DNA from: Gammaproteobacteria bacterium
GTDB lineage: Bacteria > Pseudomonadota > Gammaproteobacteria > Coxiellales > Coxiellaceae
Reading direction: 5' to 3'
NCBI GenBank assembly: GCA_022600315.1
Contig: JAHZKQ010000187.1
Location: forward strand, 1-6,756
Length of the DNA stretch: 6,756 nucleotides
The notes beneath the pieces were generated by a model, which searched no databases, had not been told where the DNA came from, and was given only the letters and a program-made list of their open reading frames with translations. A program made the translations under genes and the position numbers. Below are positions 1-6,434 of this stretch, piece by piece (within the stretch, counting starts at the first letter, position 1; each line of letters starts with the position of its first letter).

Positions 1-290
1 CTAATGCGCAATAACTCCGGGCCGTATTGTTCCCAGCGTCCACTTTCTTGCCATAATTCAGCCGGCTGCACTGCCGGCATTAAAATTTCCTGGGCACCAA
101 TCCGGTCCATTTCTTCACGTACCACTTGCTCAACTTTTTTCAAAACGCGAAAACCCAACGGCAACCAGACATAAACTCCGCTGGCAATCTGCCGGATCAT
201 GCCTGCGCGCAACATCAACTGATGGCTGATAAGCTTGGCATCGGCAGGCGTTTCTTTTAATGTGGCAAGCAAAAGTTGACTGGCTAACAT
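1..290 (-). CDS. proS: Prolyl-tRNA synthetase, N-terminal part (runs off the left edge)
   Basis: This is the start of cytoplasmic class II prolyl-tRNA synthetase, which charges tRNA-Pro with proline. Only 96 codons plus two bases are present; the bacterial (E. coli type) enzyme is about 570 residues. The reading matches the E. coli family N-terminus almost position by position: [15 protein letters not shown] near residues 4-18, [19 protein letters not shown] at 22-40, then class II motif 1 ([13 protein letters not shown] through GAQEILMP, about 42-72) and [20 protein letters not shown] at 74-93. The ATG at 288-290 is chosen because it aligns with the E. coli start and has AGGG (minus strand, 297-300) six bases upstream. 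A longer minus-strand ORF at 130-336 is in another frame and is a shadow. It is divergent from the cytochrome gene. The family call is very secure; the rest of the gene cannot be judged. Confidence 0.96.
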   Translation of the reverse strand, partial: MLASQLLLATLKETPADAKLISHQLMLRAGMIRQIASGVYVWLPLGFRVLKKVEQVVREEMDRIGAQEILMPAVQPAELWQESGRWEQYGPELLRI

Positions 291-326
291 GGCGCACCCT
301 ATATTGATCGATAATTTCTGCTCCAC

Positions 327-335
327 AGTGTAGCA
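327..335 (-). promoter_or_regulatory. Possible extended -10 promoter for proS
   Basis: On the minus strand the bases read TGCTACACT, an extended -10 form (TGn plus TACACT, 4 of 6 matches to TATAAT). It lies about 37 bases upstream of the proS ATG and would give a leader of roughly 30 bases. No good -35 hexamer is seen at the right distance (TAACAA at a 17-base spacing is poor). This is a motif-level suggestion only. Confidence 0.3.
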
Positions 336-339
336 AACC

Positions 340-361
340 AAAACTAATTTTGTTAGTGTTT
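340..361. repeat. Imperfect inverted repeat between proS and the cytochrome gene
   Basis: The arms ACTAA (343-347) and TTAGT (353-357) flank a five-base centre. After one mismatch the pairing continues with A-rich bases on the left and T-rich bases on the right. It sits between the two divergent genes, upstream of both, where an operator could lie. No regulator is recognised, and an A+T-rich repeat of this size can occur by chance. Confidence 0.25.
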
Positions 362-412
362 TAAGGTAAGATACAGGCATGTTCGAACCCATCAAAGATA
401 AGGATGATATTT

Positions 413-787
413 ATGAAAACCAGTTTTTTTGTCAGTTTATTGGTGTTACTTGGTTTGACTATTAGCGTGGATTCGTTGGCAGATACCGCCACGCTTGGTA
501 CAAAGATTTATAATACCCATTGCGTGGCTTGCCATTTAACAGGTGTGGCTAATGCGCCGAAGGCGCATGATGTTAAGGCCTGGCAAGCGCGTTTTACGTT
601 AGCCAAACAAACCGCTGCTAGTAAAAATTCAAAATTAAGCGCCAAAAAATTAGATGCCGCAGCTTACAATGTTTTTATTCAAACAATTAAAAAAGGTAAA
701 GGCGCAATGCCACCGGGTGGAATGTGTCCGAAATGTAGCAATAAAGAATATAAAGCCGCCATTTTATTTATGATGCAAAAAAAATAA
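413..787 (+). CDS. Secreted monoheme cytochrome c, c5 type
   Basis: This 124-residue protein is a small c-type cytochrome that carries electrons in the periplasm or on its membrane face. Residues 1-23 form a signal peptide: MKTSFF, a run of Leu/Val/Ile, then a likely cut after DSLA. The heme attachment site CVACH is at 37-41 (Cys37 and Cys40 thioether bonds, His41 axial ligand). The probable second ligand is Met99 in GKGAMPPGG. Two further cysteines, Cys105 and Cys108 in MCPKC, match the extra disulfide typical of cytochrome c5 and are followed by the usual C-terminal helix. The start at 413 is preferred over the ATG at 404, because AAGGA at 400-404 is eight bases from 413 but overlaps the upstream ATG. 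No biogenesis or oxidase genes are adjacent, so the redox partner is unknown. The family is secure; the c5 subclass is likely. Confidence 0.9.
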   Translation: MKTSFFVSLLVLLGLTISVDSLADTATLGTKIYNTHCVACHLTGVANAPKAHDVKAWQARFTLAKQTAASKNSKLSAKKLDAAAYNVFIQTIKKGKGAMPPGGMCPKCSNKEYKAAILFMMQKK

Positions 788-869
788 TTTAAAAAAAGCT
801 TCCGGGGTTTTGGCTAATTTTCACTTATTTTTAGCTAAATATATAAATTTAATTACCGAAATTTTTTGA

Positions 870-898
870 TTGACAGCAGCTTACAGCAGGGTTAGTCT
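870..898 (+). promoter_or_regulatory. Possible sigma-70 promoter inside the cytochrome-groEL gap
   Basis: A perfect -35 hexamer TTGACA (870-875) is followed by a 17-base spacer and TAGTCT (893-898), which matches the -10 consensus at 3 of 6 positions. It points rightward toward the end of groEL, where no plus-strand gene exists. If active it would start near 905. The -35 and spacing are good; the -10 is weak. Confidence 0.3.
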
Positions 899-947
899 GA
901 AAGAACGAATCAACCAGCATTAACGACTCAGAAGAAACCCCTGAAAA

Positions 948-961
948 GAGCAAAAATGCTC
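948..961 (-). terminator. Second (backup) terminator hairpin of groESL
   Basis: GAGCA (948-952) and TGCTC (957-961) pair perfectly around a four-base loop. Read on the minus strand, the hairpin is followed by TTTTC. It lies directly downstream of the main groESL terminator, so the two form a tandem. The stem has only five base pairs, so it would be weak alone. Confidence 0.45.
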
Positions 962-989
962 AAAAAAAACCCGCCTATTGGCGGGTTTT
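962..989 (-). terminator. Rho-independent terminator of groESL
   Basis: CCCGCC (970-975) and GGCGGG (980-985) form a perfect six-pair GC stem around a four-base loop, extended by A/T pairs on both sides. On the minus strand the hairpin is followed by eight T residues, a textbook intrinsic terminator about 31 bases past the groEL stop codon. On the plus strand only four T residues follow, so it could work weakly in that direction too. Confidence 0.92.
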
Positions 990-1020
990 CATTTTGGGCC
1001 AAAAGTTGGCTAGGACTGCA

Positions 1021-2697
1021 TTACATCATGCCGCCCATACCTCCCATGCCAGGCATTCCGCCCATGCCGCCCATACCACCGGCTGCAGCACCACCAGCTT
1101 CACCAGCCTCTTCAGACTTTGGTAAATCAGTAATCATGCACTCAGTAGTAATCATCAAGCCAGCTACAGACGCTGCGTTCTGTAAGGCACTGCGAGTCAC
1201 CTTGGTTGGATCCAAGATACCCATCTCGATCATATTGCCATAGGTGCCGGTCGACGCATTGTAGCCATAATGGTCATCTTTGCTCGCCATCACCTCAGCC
1301 ACGATCACAGCTGCTTCTTCACCAGCATTGCTAACGATCTTACGCATTGGCGCAGACATCGCTCGACGAGCAATTTCAACACCCATCTGTTGATCATCAT
1401 TAGCCACTTCAACCTTATCGATCGCTTTCAGAGCACGAATCAGAGCCACGCCGCCACCAGGGACAACGCCTTCTTCAACCGCAGCACGGGTCGCATGCAA
1501 AGCATCTTCAACTCGAGCCTTTTTCTCTTTCATCTCAACTTCAGTCGCTGCCCCAACTTTGATCACAGCTACACCGCCAGCTAATTTAGCTAAACGCTCT
1601 TGCAGCTTCTCACGATCATAGTCAGAAGAACTAGCATCCACTTCGCGACGAATCTGTTCGATACGATTTTGGATGTCACCCGCACTACCCGCACCATCGA
1701 TAAGAGTAGTGTCTTCTTTAGTGATCACAACACGCTTGGCTGAACCTAAATCGTCTAGGCTTGCGCTTTCAAGGCTCAAACCAACTTCTTCAGAAATGAC
1801 TTTGGCACCAGTTAAAATCGCAATATCTTCTAGCATCGCTTTGCGACGATCACCAAAACCTGGCGCTTTAACCGCACAGACTTTAACGATACCGCGGATA
1901 TTATTCACCACCAAAGTTGCTAGGGCTTCGCCTTCAACGTCTTCAGCAATAATCAATAGTGGCTTGCCAGCTTTAGCAACGCCTTCTAAGATCGGCAACA
2001 TATCGCGGATATTGGATATCTTTTTGTCCACTAATAAAATAAATGGAGATTCCAGTTCAGCACTCATGCTTTGCTGGTTGTTGATAAAGTAAGGTGATAA
2101 GTAGCCGCGATCAAACTGCATACCTTCAACCACAGATAGCTCATTCTCAAATCCAGAACCATCTTCAACTGTGATCACGCCTTCTTTACCAACCTTTTCC
2201 ATCGCATCAGCAATAAGTTGACCAATTTCTTCATCAGAGTTGGCAGAGATTGTGCCCACCTGAGCAATCGCTTTACCTTCAGTACACGGAATCGAAACGT
2301 TCTTTAACTCTTCGACAACCGCTGCAACTGCTTTGTCCAAGCCACGTTTCAGATCCATGGCGTTCATGCCAGCGGCTACTGAACGAATACCTTCTTTAAG
2401 AATGGCTTTCGCGAGTACCGTTGCCGTGGTTGTGCCATCACCAGCCACATCAGCGGTTTGTGAAGCCACTTCCTTAACGGTTTGCGCACCCATGTTTTCG
2501 TATTTGTCTTGGAACTCAAGTTCCTTAGCAACCGTTACACCATCTTTAGTGATCTTCGGCGCACCGTAAGCACTATCGATTACTACGTTAAGACCCTTAG
2601 GGCCAAGCGTACAGCCAACGGCTAGTTCTAATTTCTCTACTCCAGCATACATCGCGTGTAGAGCATCTGGTCCGATTTTAAAATCTTTAGCGGCCAT
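1021..2697 (-). CDS. groL: GroEL chaperonin (60 kDa subunit)
   Basis: This 558-residue protein is the large chaperonin subunit, which forms two stacked seven-subunit rings and folds cytoplasmic proteins with ATP and the GroES cap. E. coli GroEL has 548 residues. Nucleotide-site motifs are present at E. coli positions: TLGPKG at 30-35, KDG at 51-53, DGTTT at 87-91, plus the equatorial [18 protein letters not shown] and [10 protein letters not shown] segments. The C-terminus ends in the typical Gly-Gly-Met tail, here with a longer Glu/Ala/Gly-rich lead-in that accounts for the extra length. The start at 2697 gives the family N-terminus MAAKD and has AGAGGT seven bases upstream; an in-frame ATG at 2757 lies inside groES and adds 20 residues without family support. 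It is co-transcribed with groES, 25 bases apart, and ends before a strong terminator. The first ~70 residues differ more than usual from the gammaproteobacterial consensus (for example Leu36 where Arg is the rule). The identity is certain. Confidence 0.98.
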   Translation of the reverse strand: MAAKDFKIGPDALHAMYAGVEKLELAVGCTLGPKGLNVVIDSAYGAPKITKDGVTVAKELEFQDKYENMGAQTVKEVASQTADVAGDGTTTATVLAKAILKEGIRSVAAGMNAMDLKRGLDKAVAAVVEELKNVSIPCTEGKAIAQVGTISANSDEEIGQLIADAMEKVGKEGVITVEDGSGFENELSVVEGMQFDRGYLSPYFINNQQSMSAELESPFILLVDKKISNIRDMLPILEGVAKAGKPLLIIAEDVEGEALATLVVNNIRGIVKVCAVKAPGFGDRRKAMLEDIAILTGAKVISEEVGLSLESASLDDLGSAKRVVITKEDTTLIDGAGSAGDIQNRIEQIRREVDASSSDYDREKLQERLAKLAGGVAVIKVGAATEVEMKEKKARVEDALHATRAAVEEGVVPGGGVALIRALKAIDKVEVANDDQQMGVEIARRAMSAPMRKIVSNAGEEAAVIVAEVMASKDDHYGYNASTGTYGNMIEMGILDPTKVTRSALQNAASVAGLMITTECMITDLPKSEEAGEAGGAAAGGMGGMGGMPGMGGMGGMM

Positions 2698-2703
2698 GAT
2701 ATT

Positions 2704-2709
2704 ACCTCT
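2704..2709 (-). promoter_or_regulatory. Ribosome binding site fixing the groEL start
   Basis: The minus strand reads AGAGGT six bases before the ATG at 2697. It selects the MAAKD start over the longer reading that begins inside groES. Confidence 0.75.
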
Positions 2710-2722
2710 TATGTTGTTTCCT

Positions 2723-3013
2723 TTAACCTTCAATAACGCCCATGATGTCGTCTTCACGCATCACGACATATTCAGAACCACTGACTTTAACCTCAGTGCC
2801 TGAATATTTACCAAATAAAACCTTATCACCCTGTTGTACGGCCAAAGGAATTAACTGGCCATTATCCAGCATCTTACCTGGACCAATTGAAATCACTTCA
2901 CCACGAACAGGCTTTTCAGTCGCCGTATCTGGAATTACGATACCGCCCGCTGAGGTACGCTCTTCTTCAAGGCGTTTGATCACTACACGATCATGCAATG
3001 GTCGAATATTCAT
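2723..3013 (-). CDS. groS: GroES co-chaperonin (10 kDa subunit)
   Basis: This 96-residue protein is the co-chaperonin that caps the GroEL ring as a heptamer. The length is normal for the family (about 95-97). It begins [18 protein letters not shown]. The mobile loop that docks on GroEL is at about 17-34 with its hydrophobic contact motif GGIVI at 23-27. Further family segments are [22 protein letters not shown] and the C-terminal [18 protein letters not shown] lies nine bases before the ATG on the minus strand. It is the first gene of the operon, with groEL 25 bases downstream. Expression is probably heat-inducible from the sigma-32-like promoter upstream. Nothing is missing, and the identity is certain. 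Confidence 0.98.
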   Translation of the reverse strand: MNIRPLHDRVVIKRLEEERTSAGGIVIPDTATEKPVRGEVISIGPGKMLDNGQLIPLAVQQGDKVLFGKYSGTEVKVSGSEYVVMREDDIMGVIEG

Positions 3014-3068
3014 ACCTTATATCTCCATTTTTAGTGGGTTAATTTAAACAAAAACCCCTGTTTAGTAA

Positions 3069-3087
3069 CTCTCTTAGGTCAAGAGAG
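3069..3087 (-). promoter_or_regulatory. Perfect hairpin in the groES leader
   Basis: CTCTCTT (3069-3075) and AAGAGAG (3081-3087) are perfect seven-base complements around a five-base loop. If transcription starts near 3096, the hairpin sits close to the 5' end of the groES mRNA, about 55 bases before the start codon. No T-run follows on either strand, so it is not a terminator. It could stabilise the mRNA, or act at the DNA level as an operator. The structure is seen; its role is inferred. It is not the CIRCE element bound by HrcA. Confidence 0.55.
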
Positions 3088-3102
3088 CGCCAATGATAGG
3101 AG

Positions 3103-3130
3103 ATATGCGGGTTAAAAGCTAGATTTCAAG
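3103..3130 (-). promoter_or_regulatory. Sigma-32-like heat-shock promoter of groESL
   Basis: On the minus strand CTTGAAA (3124-3130) matches the sigma-32 -35 element. After 14 bases, counted from CTTGAA, comes CCGCATAT (3103-3110), matching the -10 consensus CCCCATnT at all fixed positions but one. Transcription would start near 3096 and leave a leader of about 80 bases. Location, orientation and target operon all fit heat-shock control as known for groE in gammaproteobacteria. Confidence 0.75.
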
Positions 3131-3146
3131 TGCCTGGCAATGATTT

Positions 3147-3155
3147 TGCTATAAT
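3147..3155 (+). promoter_or_regulatory. Extended -10 promoter of acnA
   Basis: TGCTATAAT is a perfect extended -10 element (TGn plus TATAAT at 3150-3155), pointing toward acnA. No good -35 is seen, which extended -10 promoters tolerate. Transcription would start near 3162, giving a leader of about 86 bases. The -35 zone of this promoter overlaps the -35 of the divergent groES promoter. Confidence 0.65.
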
Positions 3156-3176
3156 CTTAGATAGAGCAAAGTCAAC

Positions 3177-3191
3177 TCAGCCCGCGGCTGA
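3177..3191 (+). promoter_or_regulatory. GC-rich hairpin in the acnA leader
   Basis: TCAGCC (3177-3182) and GGCTGA (3186-3191) are perfect complements around a three-base loop, about 15 bases after the predicted acnA transcription start. It is not followed by a T-run, so it is not a terminator. It might affect mRNA stability or bind a regulator; no known motif is recognised. Confidence 0.35.
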
Positions 3192-3247
3192 CAAGAACAG
3201 CGGATCGAGATACAATCGGCCTGCCTAATCAATATAAGGACTCCACC

Positions 3248-5911
3248 ATGCTAGATTCATTCAAAGCCCTGCAGACGCTAGAAATTGGCAATAAAACTTA
3301 TCACTACTTTAATCTCAAAACCGCCGAAGCCAATGGTCTTAAAGGCATCGGTCAATTACCTTACTCATTAAAAGTATTAGTCGAGAATCTATTACGCCAC
3401 GAAGATGGCAAAACGGTTCACAAGGAAGATCTGCAAGCCTTTGTTGATTGGCTGAAAAATAAGTCTTCGCAACATGAAATTGCTTATCACCCAAGTCGAG
3501 TCTTAATGCAGGACTTTACCGGTGTACCTGCAGTGGTGGATTTAGCCGCCATGCGTGATGCCATGCAACACTTAAAAAGCGATCCGAAAAAAATTAATCC
3601 GCTATGCCCGGTAGATTTAGTCATTGACCATTCAGTACAAGTTGATCGTTTTGGTAATGCCCAAGCCTTTAATGAAAATGTGCATATTGAAATGCAACGC
3701 AATTTTGAGCGCTATAGTTTTTTAAAGTGGGGCCAACAAACCTTTAGCAATTTTCGTGCCGTACCACCGGGCACCGGCATTTGCCATCAAGTCAATTTAG
3801 AATATTTAGGCCGTGGGGTTTGGAGCAAAGAAATTGACGGCAAATTATTTGCCTATCCCGATACGTTAGTTGGCACCGATAGCCACACCACCATGATTAA
3901 TGGATTAGGGGTGCTGGGTTGGGGTGTTGGCGGCATTGAAGCTGAAGCGGCTTTATTAGGCCAACCGATCTCAATGTTAATTCCTGAAGTGATCGGTTTT
4001 AAATTAACCGGCAAATTATCTGCAGGCATTACCGCTACTGATTTAGTCTTAACGGTCACGCAGATGTTGCGCGAAAAAGGCGTAGTCGGTAAATTCGTCG
4101 AATTTTACGGCCCAGGCTTGAACGAATTAGCATTAGCTGACCGCGCTACCATTAGCAATATGGCACCGGAATATGGCGCGACTTGTGGGTTTTTCCCAAT
4201 CGACAAAGAAACCGTTAAGTATTTACAACTGTCTAATCGTCCTGATGAGGTGATCGAGCTCGTTGAAAAATATTGCCAGGCACAAGGCACTTGGCGTGAC
4301 GATCAAACCGATGAACCCGTATTTACTGATACTTTAACGCTTGACCTTAATGATGTTAGACCAAGTTTAGCCGGACCAAAACGCCCACAAGATCGTGTGC
4401 CTTTACCAGAATTGGGCAAAGCCACTGAAACCGCAATTAAAAATAATGATAAATCTTCTGAACTCGATAAAGATTTTGCCAGTGATGACGGTTATGAGAT
4501 GCATCATGGCGATGTAGTGATTGCAGCAATTACCAGCTGCACCAATACTTCTAACCCTAGTGTAATGGTTGCTGCTGGGCTACTTGCCAAAAAAGCCTTA
4601 GCAAAAGGTTTGCAAAAAAAACCTTGGGTCAAAACCTCATTGGCGCCTGGGTCAAAAGTCGTTACCGATTATTTAACCAAAACCGATTTATTAAAATACC
4701 TACAAGACTTAGATTTTTATTTAGTCGGTTATGGTTGCACGACCTGTATCGGTAATTCCGGACCACTACCCGATGCGGTGACTAAAACAGTGAGTGATAA
4801 TGATTTAGTTGTCTCTGCAGTATTATCTGGTAACCGCAATTTTGAAGGCCGCATTCATCCATTAGTTAAAGCCAATTGGTTGGCCTCACCACCATTAGTG
4901 GTTGCTTATGCGCTAGCCGGCACCACTAAAATTAATTTAGATAAAGAGCCCTTAGGTGAAGACAAAAATGGCAAGCCGGTTTATTTACGTGATATTTGGC
5001 CAAGCCAAAGTGAGATTAATGCGGCGGTTGATTTAGTGAGTCAAAGCATGTTTAGTAAAGAATATTCGGAAGTTTTTGCAGGAGACGCCGAATGGCAAAA
5101 AATAAAAGTCACCGGCAGTGATACTTACGATTGGCAAGCCGATTCTACCTATGTAAAAAATCCTCCGTTTTTTGATGGCATGGAATTAACACCGCACGCA
5201 TTAACAGATATTAAAGACGCGCGCATTTTAGCTTTACTCGGTGATAGTGTCACCACCGATCATATTTCACCTGCGGGTGCGATTAAAGCCGATAGTCCTG
5301 CCGGGAAATATTTACGTGAACATGGTGTGGCGATTAAAGATTTTAATTCCTTTGGTTCCAGACGCGGTAATCATGAAGTCATGATGCGTGGCACTTTTGG
5401 CAATATTCGCATTCGTAATGAAATCGTGCCGGGTGTAGAAGGTGGCTTTACCAAACACTTTCCCGATGGCGAACAATTATCAATTTATGATGCCGCGATG
5501 AAATATCAACAAGAAAATGTATCACTCGTTGTAATTGCCGGCAAAGAATACGGTACTGGCTCATCGCGCGACTGGGCCGCAAAAGGCACTTTACTATTAG
5601 GTGCTAAAGCGGTTATTGCCGAAAGTTTTGAACGCATCCATCGCTCAAATTTAATTGGCATGGGCGTATTACCCTTAGAATTTATTAATAACGAAACTCG
5701 CAAAAGTTTTAACTTAACCGGCGATGAACAAATCAGCATTAGCGGATTAGAAACTGACTTTAAACCCAACAGCGAAGTGGCTTTAACCATTAAATACGCG
5801 GATGGTAATACCAAAACCACTAAAGTCAAAAGCCGCATCGACACTCAAAACGAGCTCGAATACTACCGCCACGGCGGTATCTTACAGTATGTGATTCGGA
5901 AGATGTTGTAG
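3248..5911 (+). CDS. acnA: Aconitate hydratase, AcnA/IRP1 type
   Basis: This 887-residue enzyme interconverts citrate and isocitrate through cis-aconitate in the TCA cycle; E. coli AcnA has 891. It belongs to the AcnA/IRP1 group rather than the AcnB group. The three [4Fe-4S] ligands are Cys431 (SCTNTSNPS) and Cys497/Cys500 ([14 protein letters not shown]). Other family motifs are [20 protein letters not shown] at 84-103, [13 protein letters not shown] at 121-133, [16 protein letters not shown] at 172-187, [20 protein letters not shown] at 209-228, [13 protein letters not shown] at 665-677, [17 protein letters not shown] at 701-717 and the catalytic-serine loop [13 protein letters not shown] at 768-780, in the C-terminal swivel domain. 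The tail [12 protein letters not shown] is also typical. AAGGA ends seven bases before the chosen ATG. It is monocistronic as far as seen and divergent from groESL; no prpC/prpB neighbours suggest a methylcitrate role. No terminator is found after the stop. Its last 46 bases recur 330 bases downstream. Confidence 0.97.
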   Translation: MLDSFKALQTLEIGNKTYHYFNLKTAEANGLKGIGQLPYSLKVLVENLLRHEDGKTVHKEDLQAFVDWLKNKSSQHEIAYHPSRVLMQDFTGVPAVVDLAAMRDAMQHLKSDPKKINPLCPVDLVIDHSVQVDRFGNAQAFNENVHIEMQRNFERYSFLKWGQQTFSNFRAVPPGTGICHQVNLEYLGRGVWSKEIDGKLFAYPDTLVGTDSHTTMINGLGVLGWGVGGIEAEAALLGQPISMLIPEVIGFKLTGKLSAGITATDLVLTVTQMLREKGVVGKFVEFYGPGLNELALADRATISNMAPEYGATCGFFPIDKETVKYLQLSNRPDEVIELVEKYCQAQGTWRDDQTDEPVFTDTLTLDLNDVRPSLAGPKRPQDRVPLPELGKATETAIKNNDKSSELDKDFASDDGYEMHHGDVVIAAITSCTNTSNPSVMVAAGLLAKKALAKGLQKKPWVKTSLAPGSKVVTDYLTKTDLLKYLQDLDFYLVGYGCTTCIGNSGPLPDAVTKTVSDNDLVVSAVLSGNRNFEGRIHPLVKANWLASPPLVVAYALAGTTKINLDKEPLGEDKNGKPVYLRDIWPSQSEINAAVDLVSQSMFSKEYSEVFAGDAEWQKIKVTGSDTYDWQADSTYVKNPPFFDGMELTPHALTDIKDARILALLGDSVTTDHISPAGAIKADSPAGKYLREHGVAIKDFNSFGSRRGNHEVMMRGTFGNIRIRNEIVPGVEGGFTKHFPDGEQLSIYDAAMKYQQENVSLVVIAGKEYGTGSSRDWAAKGTLLLGAKAVIAESFERIHRSNLIGMGVLPLEFINNETRKSFNLTGDEQISISGLETDFKPNSEVALTIKYADGNTKTTKVKSRIDTQNELEYYRHGGILQYVIRKML
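5864..5879. repeat. Perfect inverted repeat within the acnA 3' end
   Basis: TACCGCC (5864-5870) and GGCGGTA (5873-5879) are perfect complements two bases apart. They lie in the codons for the conserved Tyr-Arg-His-Gly-Gly. The five-base GC core (CCGCC, two bases, GGCGG) is kept in the downstream copy at 6196-6207 although the two centre bases differ. Codon choice can explain it; a role as a recombination site is possible but unproven. Confidence 0.35.
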
Positions 5912-5916
5912 AACAC

Positions 5917-6171
5917 ATGGGGTCAAATCTTTTACACTTAAGGCGCGCCTGTACGAGCTCTAGCAAAAAAGCCACTGAAATAGTTAAAATTCTACTTGGC
6001 TATAAAGAAAGTCTTTCAATCAATATTAATGAAAAATCGCCTAACAACAATAAATCCCCCGCTGACTACGCCGCTAAAATAAATCTCAAGAGTTATCAGT
6101 TATTAATTCAACATGGCGCCCGCACATCTGAGTCCGCTGAGTCCACTATGAAACCATCATCAGGCACTTAA
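5917..6171 (+). CDS. Short ankyrin-repeat ORF, probably a gene fragment
   Basis: The 84-residue reading contains about two ankyrin repeats, the helix-loop-helix modules used for protein binding in eukaryote-like effectors. The first is degenerate: NLLHL at 4-8, AC at 11-12, then EIVKILL at 21-27. The second is clearer: KSPADYAAKINLKSYQLL at 46-63 followed by IQHGA at 64-68, close to the consensus TPLHxAA...LLxxGA. Two arginines (9-10), encoded at a GGCGCGCC palindrome (5942-5949), interrupt what would read LHLAC. The last ~16 residues are Ser/Glu/Thr-rich and not ankyrin. Real ankyrin proteins are much longer, and no ribosome binding site lies at a usable distance before the ATG, which is only five bases past the acnA stop. 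It is most likely a truncated remnant carried into this site. The ankyrin resemblance is fairly sure; expression is doubtful. Confidence 0.55.
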   Translation: MGSNLLHLRRACTSSSKKATEIVKILLGYKESLSININEKSPNNNKSPADYAAKINLKSYQLLIQHGARTSESAESTMKPSSGT

Positions 6172-6195
6172 AAGGTACTCAAGCGCTGAACACGG

Positions 6196-6241
6196 CCGCC
6201 GTGGCGGTATCTTGCCGTATATGATTCGGAAGGTGTTGTAG
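6196..6241 (+). repeat. Decayed second copy of the acnA 3' end
   Basis: These 46 bases match the last 46 bases of acnA (5866-5911) at 40 positions without gaps, stop codon included. The offset is exactly 330 bases. In the acnA frame the copy reads RRGGILPYMIRKVL then stop, against [15 protein letters not shown] in the gene. Weaker, gapped similarity may extend left to about 6176 (ACTCAA, GCT, GAA shared). No other clear part of acnA is present, so it is a tail only. It sits right after the ankyrin fragment, so the two tails bracket that segment as direct repeats. Confidence 0.85.
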
Positions 6242-6434
6242 GGTTCGCTAAAAATGGGAGGGCTACATCACATACCAGCTTTAAAACCGAAAACGAACGT
6301 TTTGAATAGATAAAAATACCTCAAAAGAACTTGAAAAATGGGGCTAAAACATAATAGTGCAATGCTATACCCTGGGGCACTTAGTTAAGATCTAAAATTA
6401 ACCATATTAAAAAATATATAAGTTAGAGAGTGCT
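6242..6434. other. Non-coding stretch before the LRR gene
   Basis: No gene is supported here. The left part contains a weak stem (AAAAC at 6291-6295 would pair with GTTTT just after it) and no convincing terminator. The right part, about 6381-6430, is strongly A+T-rich and could house the LRR gene promoter. An extended -10-like TGCTATAC occurs at 6363-6370 without a -35. Nothing here reaches a firm promoter call. Confidence 0.5.

Larger units (their letters stand above)
905..989 (+). ncRNA. Speculative small RNA ending in the shared terminator
   Basis: This stretch has no convincing plus-strand gene. It runs from the possible TTGACA promoter to the hairpin at 970-985, which on the plus strand is followed by TTTTC and a second T-rich run. 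A transcript of about 85 bases would fit a small RNA with an intrinsic terminator. It matches no RNA family that I recognise, and the terminator is better explained as belonging to groESL on the other strand. This is low-confidence inference. Confidence 0.15.

Noticed and set aside
130..336. Minus-strand ORF of 68 codons overlapping proS
   Set aside because: It is out of frame with the proS reading, which matches its family residue by residue.
811..837. Stem TGGCTAA/TTAGCTA downstream of the cytochrome gene as a terminator
   Set aside because: The stem is A/T-rich with a wobble pair, the loop is 13 bases, and no T-run follows. No clear terminator for the cytochrome gene was found.
956..1243. 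Plus-strand ORF of 95 codons rich in Pro and Met
   Set aside because: It is the antisense reading of the Gly-Gly-Met tail of GroEL plus the terminator; it has no family support.
1270..2569. Three plus-strand ORFs across groEL (1270-1584, 1673-2092, 2333-2569)
   Set aside because: They are antisense shadows of a highly conserved gene, with no recognisable domains.
2742..3047. Plus-strand ORF opposite groES
   Set aside because: It is an antisense shadow of groES, and no function is visible in it.
3014..3247. CIRCE element (HrcA operator) upstream of groES
   Set aside because: The inverted repeat present is CTCTCTT-N5-AAGAGAG, not TTAGCACTC-N9-GAGTGCTAA.
3487..5844. Minus-strand ORFs inside acnA (3487-3702, 3853-4059, 4105-4290, 5506-5844)
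   Set aside because: They are shadows of the intact aconitase frame, which carries all expected motifs.
6279..6297. Short similarity (15 of 19 bases) to acnA at 5758-5776
   Set aside because: It is too short and A-rich to separate from chance, and it lies downstream of the tail copy, in the wrong order for a simple acnA duplicate.
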